A stretch of 5,540 nt of DNA from an uncultured Spirochaetaceae bacterium (GCA_947630635.1 CANRIJ010000103.1:1-5540); one strand, 5' to 3'; counted from the stretch's first letter, positions 1 through 5,540 are shown. The notes: a model not told the origin generated them from the letters alone. A program made the numbers and translations.

Positions 1-649
1 CATGGAGCAGCTTCCCGGGCTTTCATCTCAGCATCTTATGGCTCAGGGCTATGGCTATGGCGGTGAGGGTGATTGGAAGGTCAGTGCAATGACTGCGATT
101 ATGAAGAAGATGGGTGAGGGTGAGAATGGCTCTTCTGGCTTTATGGAGGACTATACATACAACCTTGTTAAGGGAGAAGAGTGCAGCCTTGGAGCCCACA
201 TGCTCGAAGTCTGTCCATCCCTTGCAGCCGGAAAACCCAGAATCGAGACTCATCATCTTGGAATTGGAATGAATGAGAAAGATCCTGCAAGACTCGTATT
301 TGAGGGAAAGGAGGGAAGCGCAATTGTCGTATCCCTAATAGATATGGGCGGAAGAATGCGCATGATCGTTCAGGATATCGAATGCATCAAGCCAATTAAG
401 AGCATGCCGAATCTTCCTGTTGCAAGGGTTATGTGGAAGCCTCTTCCCTCTTTGGAGACAGGGCTTGAGTGCTGGCTTCTTGCAGGAGGAGCCCACCATA
501 CGACCCTCTCCTATGATGTGGACTCGGAGATGATGAGGGACTTTGCGAGAATCATGGGAATCGAATTTGTGCATATTGGGAAAGACACAAAGGTCGATGA
601 ATTTGAGCGGGATTTAATGGTTAACGATATCGTCTGGAAATTGAAGTAG
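1..649 (+). CDS. araA: L-arabinose isomerase, C-terminal part (5' truncated by window edge)
   Basis: This cytoplasmic enzyme converts L-arabinose to L-ribulose, using a divalent metal (usually Mn2+), in the first step of bacterial arabinose catabolism. The visible 215 residues match the C-terminal ~43% of the ~500-residue family. The first visible Met (position 2) lies inside the domain (MEQLPGL) and is not the true start; the gene begins upstream of the window. With an offset of 284 to E. coli AraA numbering, the catalytic/metal positions all fall in place: Glu22 in GGEGDW (E306), Glu49 in FMEDYTY (E333), His66 in GAHMLEVCPS (H350) and His166 in AGGAHHT (H450). The constant offset argues against internal indels, and the gene looks intact to its TAG stop. 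A terminator starts 6 bases after the stop, so araA ends its transcription unit. It is adjacent to a sugar importer, which fits a pentose locus. Family identification is very secure. Confidence 0.97.
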   Translation, partial: MEQLPGLSSQHLMAQGYGYGGEGDWKVSAMTAIMKKMGEGENGSSGFMEDYTYNLVKGEECSLGAHMLEVCPSLAAGKPRIETHHLGIGMNEKDPARLVFEGKEGSAIVVSLIDMGGRMRMIVQDIECIKPIKSMPNLPVARVMWKPLPSLETGLECWLLAGGAHHTTLSYDVDSEMMRDFARIMGIEFVHIGKDTKVDEFERDLMVNDIVWKLK

Positions 650-654
650 AATAC

Positions 655-681
655 GCGCTGCTCTAGGGCGGCGCTTTTTTT
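655..681 (+). terminator. Rho-independent terminator after araA
   Basis: A GC-rich hairpin has arms at 655-661 and 668-674, giving seven pairs including one G-U. The loop is six bases, and a run of seven T (675-681) follows immediately. It begins 6 bases after the araA stop codon. It should separate araA transcription from the downstream transporter operon, which therefore needs its own promoter. Confidence 0.9.
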
Positions 682-701
682 AATAGCGTCATTCTCTTGT
701 G

Positions 702-771
702 TTTTTTATCAAAACGCTGAGTTTTTAAAAAATGTCACCATTTTAATGCAAAAATTTTCAAAAATAAAAAA
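702..771 (+). promoter_or_regulatory. AT-rich A/T-tract region upstream of transporter promoter (possible UP element/curved DNA)
   Basis: This stretch is very rich in A and T, with repeated tracts of four or more A or T: 702-707, 711-714, 722-726, 727-732, 741-744, 750-754, 755-758, 760-764 and 766-771. Several tract centres from about 730 onward are spaced near 10 bases apart, which tends to bend DNA. It lies just upstream of the candidate -10 box, where a UP element or curved upstream DNA would help RNA polymerase. It contains no convincing gene. The function is inferred from position and composition only. Confidence 0.4.
711..725. promoter_or_regulatory. Small inverted repeat, candidate operator
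   Basis: AAAAC (711-715) and GTTTT (721-725) form a perfect 5-base inverted repeat around a 5-base centre. It lies about 70 bases upstream of the -10 box. The geometry resembles a dimeric-repressor or activator site, but the composition is simple and no second copy was seen in the window, so this is tentative. Confidence 0.2.
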
Positions 772-784
772 CTAGGGCCCAGAA

Positions 785-806
785 ATATGCCCATATAATT
801 AATAGT
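785..806 (+). promoter_or_regulatory. Candidate promoter of the transporter operon (-10 TATAAT)
   Basis: A perfect TATAAT lies at 794-799, placing a transcription start near 805-807. At 16-18 bases spacing there is no recognisable -35 box (771-776 reads ACTAGG), nor a TG extended -10 at the usual place. Such promoters are often activator-dependent or helped by upstream AT-rich DNA, which is present here. A perfect palindrome, ATATG-CC-CATAT (785-796), overlaps the -10 box and could be a repressor site. It lies between the araA terminator and a gene with a strong ribosome binding site, where a promoter is expected. Confidence 0.6.
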
Positions 807-853
807 ACGGGGGATTGTAAGGGGCTATCCCAACTGAATTTCTCTTCCCGTAC
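805..853 (+). promoter_or_regulatory. Leader inverted repeat, probable 5'-terminal mRNA stem
   Basis: GTACGGG (805-811) and CCCGTAC (847-853) are a perfect 7-base inverted repeat. Two further G-U pairs (812-846, 813-845) could extend it. The 5' arm coincides with the predicted transcription start, so the transcript would begin almost inside a stem. The enclosed ~31-35 bases can form weak internal pairs (for example 822-824 with 829-831). No T-run follows, so it is not a terminator. A role in mRNA stability or leader regulation is inferred. Confidence 0.45.
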
Positions 854-860
854 AGCAATA

Positions 861-880
861 AATTTCTTTAGGAGGAAATT
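861..880 (+). promoter_or_regulatory. Ribosome binding site of the binding-protein gene, inside a potential A/U-rich hairpin
   Basis: A strong Shine-Dalgarno, AGGAGG (870-875), lies 7 bases before the ATG at 883. The surrounding bases are self-complementary: 861-868 can pair with 873-880 (eight pairs, one of them G-U), leaving a TAGG loop (869-872). About half of the Shine-Dalgarno would then be paired. The stem is mostly A-U and probably marginal, so it may only modulate initiation. Confidence 0.55.
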
Positions 881-882
881 GT

Positions 883-1845
883 ATGAAGAAACTATTTGTT
901 GCTCTTCTAGTTCTCGTCGCTGCAGCGTCATTCGTATTCGCTGGCGGTGCAAAAGAAGGAGCTGCAAGCGGCTCTGGAACAATCAAAGTCGGCATTGTAA
1001 ACAACCCACCATCAGAGTCAGGCTACAGAGCTGCCAACGTAAAGGATTTTGAGAATACCTTCAACGCAGCAAACGGCTATGATGTTAAGACTTACTACAG
1101 CCTCAAGAACGACGAGCAGCTCAATGCAGCTTCTCAGTTCATTACTGACGGAGTCGATTATCTTTTGATCTCTGCTGCTGCAACCGATGGTTGGGAAGCA
1201 ACACTTAAGAGCGCAAAGGACAACGGAATCCAGGTATTCCTTTTCGACAGACTCATGAACGTTCCTGAAGACCTCTATGAGGCAGCAATTGTTTCTGATA
1301 TGCCTAAAGAAGGCGAGACAGCTGTTGCATGGCTCAAGGCGCAGAATCTTCCTGAGTACAACGTAATCCACATCCAGGGTGCTATGGGATCAGATGCACA
1401 GCTTGGAAGAACTGGAGCTATGGACAAGGAGTTCGCAGCTGGAACAATGAACAAGGTTGTTCAGCAGACAGCTACTTGGGATGAGGCAGAGGCAAAGAAG
1501 ATCGTCGAGTCTGTTATCAACTCTGGCGAGGACTTCAACGTAATCTATGCTGAGAACGATGGTATGGCTAAGGGCGCTGTTGCAGCACTCGATGAGGCTG
1601 GAATCACACACGGAAAAGACGGAAAGGTCATCGTCATGGGATTCGATTGCAACAAGTGGGCTCTTGAAGAGGTTCTCAATGGCAACTGGAATTATGATGG
1701 ACAGTGCTCACCATTCCAGGCAACACAGATCGATGAGTGGATCAAGACTGGATCTCGCCCATCAACAAAGATCGTTTACAACCCAGAGAGATATTTCGAC
1801 GCTGCAACAATCACAGCTGAAGAGGTTGAGCAGTTCGGAATCTAA
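883..1845 (+). CDS. ytfQ: Periplasmic sugar-binding protein of a CUT2 ABC transporter (YtfQ-like)
   Basis: This protein captures the sugar in the periplasm and delivers it to the membrane importer encoded downstream. It has 320 residues, the usual size for type I (LacI/ribose-binding-like) binding proteins. Residues 1-20 are a signal peptide with a Lys-Lys start, a hydrophobic core and FA|GG at the likely cleavage site; there is no lipobox Cys. YtfQ-family signatures follow: SESGYRAA (44-51, Arg49), DGW (102-104), VFLFDR (118-123, Asp122/Arg123), HIQGAMGS (163-170), IYAENDGM (221-228) and GFD (253-255). These are the usual sugar-contacting segments. The only cysteines are C256 and C275. The ATG has AGGAGG 7 bases upstream. 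Codons are strongly biased (AAC, AAG and ATC prevail), suggesting high expression. The family is secure. The substrate is inferred: L-arabinose from the araA neighbour, though galactofuranose, another pentose or fructose are possible for this family. Confidence 0.92.
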   Translation: MKKLFVALLVLVAAASFVFAGGAKEGAASGSGTIKVGIVNNPPSESGYRAANVKDFENTFNAANGYDVKTYYSLKNDEQLNAASQFITDGVDYLLISAAATDGWEATLKSAKDNGIQVFLFDRLMNVPEDLYEAAIVSDMPKEGETAVAWLKAQNLPEYNVIHIQGAMGSDAQLGRTGAMDKEFAAGTMNKVVQQTATWDEAEAKKIVESVINSGEDFNVIYAENDGMAKGAVAALDEAGITHGKDGKVIVMGFDCNKWALEEVLNGNWNYDGQCSPFQATQIDEWIKTGSRPSTKIVYNPERYFDAATITAEEVEQFGI

Positions 1846-1868
1846 TTGATTCTTGCTTTTCTTTGGAT

Positions 1869-1902
1869 AATGGCGCAAAGAGCTTATGGCCTTTGCGCCA
1901 TT
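1869..1902 (+). promoter_or_regulatory. Perfect 12-bp intercistronic hairpin between binding protein and ATPase
   Basis: The arms at 1869-1880 and 1891-1902 are perfectly complementary over twelve bases, with a GGCGCAAAG core and a ten-base loop. The hairpin lies in the 83-base gap between the binding-protein stop and the ATPase start. Only TTT, then C, follows the core, so it is a poor intrinsic terminator. In binding-protein operons such structures commonly protect the upstream mRNA from 3' decay or cause partial termination, giving excess binding protein. That role is inferred here. Confidence 0.7.
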
Positions 1903-1928
1903 TCGGATAGTTATAAATAGGTTTTGAA

Positions 1929-3446
1929 ATGAGAGAAGATGAAGTTGTCACAATGCGCGGGATCTATAAGGAATTCCCAGGAGTAAAGGCACTCGAGAAT
2001 GTGAACTTTACCCTGAGAAAGGGAGAGATCCATGCGCTGATGGGAGAAAACGGAGCAGGTAAGTCGACCTTGGTTAAGGTCCTTACTGGCGTTTATCCCA
2101 AAGACGGAGGAGAGATTTGCATCTCCGGAGTTGAGGGACCTGTGAATATAAAGTCTCCACAGGATGCTCAAGATTTAGGAATCAGCACCGTTTATCAGGA
2201 GATTACTCTGTGTCCTAATCTCTCGGTTGCTGAAAATATCTTCATTGGGCGTGGAAAATACACGTTTGTAAATAAGAGAGCCCAAGAGAAGAAGGCAGAC
2301 GATATTCTGACTCGTCTTAATATACCGACAAAGGGCGCACAGCAGCTTGGCTCATGCTCACTTGCGGTTCAGCAGATGGTTGCAATAGCCCGTGCCGTCG
2401 ATATGGAATGCAAGGTGCTTATTCTAGATGAGCCTACATCCTCGCTTGATGAAAGAGAGGTAGCTCTTCTATTTACGCTTATGAGAGACCTCAAGGCAAA
2501 GGGTGTTGGAATAATCTTCATTACCCATTTCTTGGAGCAGGTCTACGAAGTCTGCGACAGAATAACCGTTTTGAGAAACGGACACTATGTCGGAGAGTAC
2601 CTATTAAGCGAGATGCCGCGTGTTGACCTTATTTCTGCGATGCTTGGAAAGCATGCTGAGGATATGACTAACCTCAAGAATGAGAAGAGAGCTGTATCAA
2701 AGGATGCTGAGGTTGTCTATAGTGCGAAGCACCTTTCAAGCGCTGAGGGAGTAAGGCCCTTTGACTTTGTCATTCATAAGGGCGAGGTAAATGGCTTTAC
2801 CGGGCTTTTGGGCTCAGGAAGGTCTGAGAGCGTAAGAGCGATCTTCGCAGCTGACAGAGTGACAGGCGGAAGCGTTGAAGTCGATGGTGTTAAAAAGAAG
2901 ATCAGACGTCCAAAGGATGCCATGAAGAGCAAAATCGGCTATCTTCCTGAGGATAGAAAGGGCGACGGTATTATTCAGGATCTCTCAGTCAGAGAGAACC
3001 TTATACTTGCTATGCAGGTTTTGGATGGATTCTTTAAGCCCCTTTCCAAGAGAAAGCAGGAAGAGTTTGCCGATGAGTTTATCAAGTTATTGGATATCAA
3101 GACAGCCTCAAAGGAGACCCCGATTAAGTCTCTCTCTGGCGGCAATCAGCAGAAGGTTATTCTTGCAAGGTGGCTTCTGACTCATCCTCAGTATCTGATT
3201 CTCGATGAGCCAACTAGGGGTATCGACGTCGGAACCAAGCTTGAGATTCAGAAGCAGGTATTGAAGCTCGCAAAGGAAGGGGTAAGTGTTACATTCATAT
3301 CCTCTGAGATTCCTGAGATGCTTGCTGTCTGTCAGCGCCTCATTGTCATGAGAGACAGGAAAATCGTTGGCGAGCTTCAGGGTGAAGAGCTTAGTCAGGA
3401 TGTAATCATGCAGACTATAGCAGGTGGGGAGGTGCAGAATGCCTGA
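1929..3446 (+). CDS. ytfR: CUT2 sugar ABC transporter ATPase, two fused nucleotide-binding domains (YtfR-like)
   Basis: This cytoplasmic ATPase powers the importer formed with the two downstream permeases. It has 505 residues, typical of RbsA/YtfR-type tandem ATPases. Domain 1 has Walker A GENGAGKST (39-47), Q-loop Gln90, a degenerate signature SLAVQQ (144-149), Walker B VLILDE (163-168) and switch His200 (FITH). Domain 2 has a degenerate Walker A GLLGSGRSE (292-300), PEDRKGDGI (340-348), a canonical signature LSGGNQQ (402-408), Walker B YLILDE (422-427) and SSE (458-460) where the switch His would be. One consensus and one degenerate ATP site is normal for the CUT2 family. The segments around 147-223 and 402-434 closely resemble E. 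coli YtfR. The ATG at 1929 has only a weak AGG 7 bases upstream (1919-1921). The next ATG (1953) would cut into the first strand and has no better site. The last 8 bases overlap the permease gene. Confidence 0.95.
   Translation: MREDEVVTMRGIYKEFPGVKALENVNFTLRKGEIHALMGENGAGKSTLVKVLTGVYPKDGGEICISGVEGPVNIKSPQDAQDLGISTVYQEITLCPNLSVAENIFIGRGKYTFVNKRAQEKKADDILTRLNIPTKGAQQLGSCSLAVQQMVAIARAVDMECKVLILDEPTSSLDEREVALLFTLMRDLKAKGVGIIFITHFLEQVYEVCDRITVLRNGHYVGEYLLSEMPRVDLISAMLGKHAEDMTNLKNEKRAVSKDAEVVYSAKHLSSAEGVRPFDFVIHKGEVNGFTGLLGSGRSESVRAIFAADRVTGGSVEVDGVKKKIRRPKDAMKSKIGYLPEDRKGDGIIQDLSVRENLILAMQVLDGFFKPLSKRKQEEFADEFIKLLDIKTASKETPIKSLSGGNQQKVILARWLLTHPQYLILDEPTRGIDVGTKLEIQKQVLKLAKEGVSVTFISSEIPEMLAVCQRLIVMRDRKIVGELQGEELSQDVIMQTIAGGEVQNA
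3428..3434 (+). promoter_or_regulatory. Ribosome binding site deciding the first permease start
   Basis: GGAGGTG lies inside the end of the ATPase gene, with its GGAGG core ending 6 bases before the ATG at 3439. It favours that ATG over the in-frame GTG at 3424, which would place the Shine-Dalgarno inside the coding sequence. It also supports translational coupling with the overlapping ATPase stop. Confidence 0.8.
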
Positions 3447-4575
3447 TAATGCAAAGCAAATAGAAAACAAGGGCTCAGGCTTCCTCCAGAAGGTAACTGG
3501 CGCTATAAAGGGTCTCTTCCAGTCTCAGCTGGCTATTCCTGTTATTGCGCTCTTGATTCTCGTTTTATTCAACCTTATCAGAGATCCGAGCTTCTTCTCG
3601 ATTTCCATAAATACCAACAACTTCGGGAATAAGGTTCTCTCTGGAAACTTGATAAGTATTCTAAATGGAGCCTCAGAGCTTGTTATCCTCGCAATAGGAA
3701 TGACCCTTGTCACCTCGGCAACGAGAGGACAGGATATCTCTATTGGAGCAACAGCTGCCATTGCAGGGTCTGTCTTCGTTAAGATTCTCAGAATGGGGAA
3801 CATCACTGTTGGAACCATTATCCTAGGTGTTTTGACAGCCTGTGTTGTCACAATCCTCTTCTGTCTCTTCAATGGTGTCTTGATAGCCAAGTTCAATATC
3901 CAGCCTATGATTGCCTCTCTTATTCTATTTACCGCAGGAAGGCCGATTGCCTACGCGATAAATGGCGGAGCAACTCCAAATGTGCAGAGCAATCTTATCA
4001 ACTACCTTGGCGGATATATTCCTTATGTGCCAATTCCGACTCCGATTATCATCGTAGTCATCTTCATTGTCGCAATTAGCATCTTCTTGAAGAGAACAAC
4101 GATGAGCCTCTATATCCAATCGGTTGGCATTAACGAGAAGGCTGCCAAATTAAATGGCATCAACCCGACTCTTACAAAGCTCTCTGTCTTTATTATCCTC
4201 GGAGTCTGCGTAACACTTGCTGGTTGCATGAATGTCTGCAGAATCTCCCTTATTAACCATGAGACGATACTCAAAGACATAGAGATGGATGCGATTTTGG
4301 CCGTTGCAATTGGAGGAAACTCCCTTGGTGGTGGAAAGTATAAGCTCTCTGGATCGATTCTTGGCGCTTATATTATTCAGGCTCTTACCACAACGCTATA
4401 TGCCATGAAGGTCTCCTCAACTGCTGTTAAGGCGTACAAGGCAATAGTCATCATAGCAATCGTAGTAGTTGGCTCGCCTGTCGTTAAGGCAAAGTTCAGC
4501 CAGCTTAAGGGAATCATAGCCTCTCAGATCTCCAAGAAGAGAGAGAGCAAGAGAGTACAGGCGGAGGCTAGATAG
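3439..4575 (+). CDS. ytfT: CUT2 sugar ABC transporter permease 1 (YtfT-like)
   Basis: This inner-membrane protein of 378 residues belongs to the BPD_transp_2 (ribose-type) permease family and would form half of the sugar channel. After a polar N-terminus (1-30) there are hydrophobic segments at about 31-48, 71-93, 104-117, 123-150, 155-175, 200-217, 246-265, 283-292, 304-320 and 334-348. It ends in a basic, charged tail (364-378). AIGMTL followed by QDISIGA (85-104) corresponds to the family's conserved GMTLV...DLSVGA region. MDAILAVAIGGNSLGGGKY (283-301) is the cytoplasmic loop expected to contact the ATPase, and it closely resembles the matching YtfT segment. The start overlaps the ATPase gene by 8 bases and has a strong Shine-Dalgarno. 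The second permease begins 1 base after its stop. Family assignment is secure; the substrate rests on context. Confidence 0.93.
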   Translation: MPDNAKQIENKGSGFLQKVTGAIKGLFQSQLAIPVIALLILVLFNLIRDPSFFSISINTNNFGNKVLSGNLISILNGASELVILAIGMTLVTSATRGQDISIGATAAIAGSVFVKILRMGNITVGTIILGVLTACVVTILFCLFNGVLIAKFNIQPMIASLILFTAGRPIAYAINGGATPNVQSNLINYLGGYIPYVPIPTPIIIVVIFIVAISIFLKRTTMSLYIQSVGINEKAAKLNGINPTLTKLSVFIILGVCVTLAGCMNVCRISLINHETILKDIEMDAILAVAIGGNSLGGGKYKLSGSILGAYIIQALTTTLYAMKVSSTAVKAYKAIVIIAIVVVGSPVVKAKFSQLKGIIASQISKKRESKRVQAEAR

Positions 4576-4576
4576 T

Positions 4577-5540
4577 ATGAGCAAAATGACAAATCTTCTT
4601 TCCAGAAAGGAAAATAGGCAGCCTATTTCAAATACAGCTCTCCTTCTCACTATTACAATTTGCACATTCTTAGGAATGTACATTCTTGGAATGCTGGTTT
4701 GGGGAGGCGGATTCTTAAATCCTCAGCAGTTCTTCAATCTCTTTAACAACAATGCCTATTTGATGATTATTGCATGCGGTCTTACTATCGTTATGATAAC
4801 CGGCGGTATTGATATATCTGTTGGCGGTACGATTGGCCTTATTACAATGGTTGCAGTTGTTGTTATGGAGGATGTAGGAGGCGGAGTCTGGGGCTCAATC
4901 GGAATAGCACTGGGAATAGGGCTTCTGATGGGACTCGTGCAGGGCTTCTTGATTGCATACCTCAAGATTCAGCCATTTATCGTAACTCTTGCTGGGATGT
5001 TCTTCACAAGGGGACTTACAACTATCGTAAGCCAGGTCCCCAGAAGCGTTGCCAATGCAGGCTTTAAGAATCTCATGGCAACCCACATAAGAATTCCATA
5101 TGTCGGAGTCTGGAGAAATGGGAATTTCATCCAGTCCTACTTTGAAATTGGCGCAATTGTAGCAGTAGTGGTTGTCATTGCTCTTTGGGCTATGCTTAAG
5201 TGGACTAAGTTCGGCAGAAACCTATACGCGGTTGGTGGAAACAATGAGTCTGCCTTGATGCTCGGCATCAATGTCAGAAGAACCCAGTTTTTTGCATATG
5301 TTCTCTGCGGACTCTTGGCTGGAATCGGAGGCTTTGTGTACTTATCGCATTCTGGTGCTGGAAATTCATCCAATGCAACAGCTGCTGAAATGGAGGCCAT
5401 CGCATCATCGATTATCGGAGGAACCCTATTATCTGGAGGAGTCGGAAGCGTCATTGGAACGCTCTTTGGAGTTCTATCGCTGAAGACCATAACGATTATC
5501 GTTGTTGCAGCAGGCCTTACAAAGCCCTACTGGCAGAGTA
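4577..5540 (+). CDS. yjfF: CUT2 sugar ABC transporter permease 2 (YjfF-like), 3' truncated by window edge
   Basis: This is a second, different inner-membrane permease that should pair with the first one as a heterodimer. The reading frame stays open from the ATG at 4577 to the window end, giving 321 visible residues (MSKMTNLL to YWQS). E. coli YjfF has ~331, so probably only a short C-terminal tail is missing. Visible family features are GLTIVMITGGIDISVGG (68-84), IQPFIVTLAGMFFTRG (131-146), FGRNLYAVGGN (212-222) and the ATPase-contact loop MEAIASSIIGGTLLSGGVGS (272-291), nearly the same as YjfF. Hydrophobic segments lie around 20-42, 60-76, 83-97, 107-128, 133-150, 190-207, 238-256 and 292-313. 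GGAGG (4563-4567) lies 9 bases before the start, within the end of permease 1, and the intergenic gap is 1 base, so coupling is likely. I see no frameshift or internal stop in the visible frame. Confidence 0.93.
   Translation, partial: MSKMTNLLSRKENRQPISNTALLLTITICTFLGMYILGMLVWGGGFLNPQQFFNLFNNNAYLMIIACGLTIVMITGGIDISVGGTIGLITMVAVVVMEDVGGGVWGSIGIALGIGLLMGLVQGFLIAYLKIQPFIVTLAGMFFTRGLTTIVSQVPRSVANAGFKNLMATHIRIPYVGVWRNGNFIQSYFEIGAIVAVVVVIALWAMLKWTKFGRNLYAVGGNNESALMLGINVRRTQFFAYVLCGLLAGIGGFVYLSHSGAGNSSNATAAEMEAIASSIIGGTLLSGGVGSVIGTLFGVLSLKTITIIVVAAGLTKPYWQS

Noticed and set aside
805..880. Known riboswitch or T-box in the leader
   Set aside because: The leader is only about 77 bases, no conserved core of a class I know is visible, and no terminator or alternative T-run hairpin is present.
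758..982. Minus-strand reading frame covering the promoter and leader
   Set aside because: It overlaps the signal-peptide codons, the promoter and the ribosome binding site of a clear gene, and shows no family resemblance.
1018..1371. Antisense reading frame of 117 residues opposite the binding-protein gene
   Set aside because: It is the complement of a well-supported coding region, has no recognisable domain, and its cysteine-rich composition looks like a shadow.
1547..1849. Second + strand reading frame inside the binding-protein gene
   Set aside because: It is out of frame within a conserved coding sequence, is low-complexity and Ser/Arg-rich, and has no plausible ribosome binding site.
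1869..1910. Intrinsic terminator ending the operon after the binding protein
   Set aside because: The stem is strong but is followed by only TTTCGG, and the downstream genes clearly belong to the same transporter. At most it is a partial terminator or an mRNA stabiliser.
2070..2840. Degenerate first signature and second Walker A of the ATPase as damage
   Set aside because: CUT2 tandem ATPases such as RbsA and YtfR normally have one degenerate site; the pattern matches the family.
3424..3438. GTG start giving permease 1 five extra residues
   Set aside because: The strong Shine-Dalgarno at 3428-3434 lies within that extension and is correctly spaced for the ATG at 3439.
3525..3896. Antisense reading frame of 123 residues opposite permease 1
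   Set aside because: It mirrors the conserved permease codons. The sense strand shows clear family motifs and the antisense product shows none.
1..5540. Mobile element, CRISPR array, tRNA/rRNA or phage genes
   Set aside because: No transposase, terminal or direct repeats, repeat-spacer pattern or RNA-gene signature was seen. The DNA is almost fully accounted for by metabolic genes.

Overview
The window looks like an L-arabinose (or related pentose/furanose) utilisation locus from a bacterium, most likely a spirochaete of the Sphaerochaeta/Treponema kind. The lineage call rests mainly on the signal peptide of the binding protein, whose cleavage region reads FAGGAKE with no lipobox cysteine. 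That style is common in saccharolytic spirochaetes. Moderate GC and frequent AGA, GGA and AAG codons are compatible. This is an inference from style, not a database result.

Layout, all on the + strand. Positions 1-649 hold the C-terminal ~43% of L-arabinose isomerase (araA), with its four metal/active-site positions intact. A rho-independent terminator (655-681) closes that unit. Positions 682-882 are an AT-rich control region with A/T tracts, a perfect TATAAT, small palindromes and a leader that can fold into two hairpins. Then comes a four-gene CUT2-type sugar ABC transporter. It consists of a periplasmic binding protein (883-1845), a double-domain ATPase (1929-3446), a first permease (3439-4575) and a second permease (4577 to beyond the window end).

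One binding protein, one fused ATPase and two different permeases in that order is the organisation of the E. coli YtfQ-YtfR-YtfT-YjfF galactofuranose importer and of the Shewanella AraUVWZ arabinose importer. Residue-level resemblance to the Ytf/Yjf proteins is strong in all four. Next to araA, the simplest reading is that the importer brings in L-arabinose (perhaps as the furanose, or a related pentose) and AraA converts it to L-ribulose. Substrate specificity itself cannot be read from the sequence.

Expression appears graded. The binding protein has a strong Shine-Dalgarno, biased codons and a 12-bp intercistronic hairpin behind it. The ATPase has only a weak Shine-Dalgarno. The ATPase and two permeases are packed with an 8-nt overlap and a 1-nt gap, suggesting translational coupling. 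I see no evidence of a wholly new system, mobile element, CRISPR array or RNA gene. The most interesting unexplained structure is the leader at 785-880.
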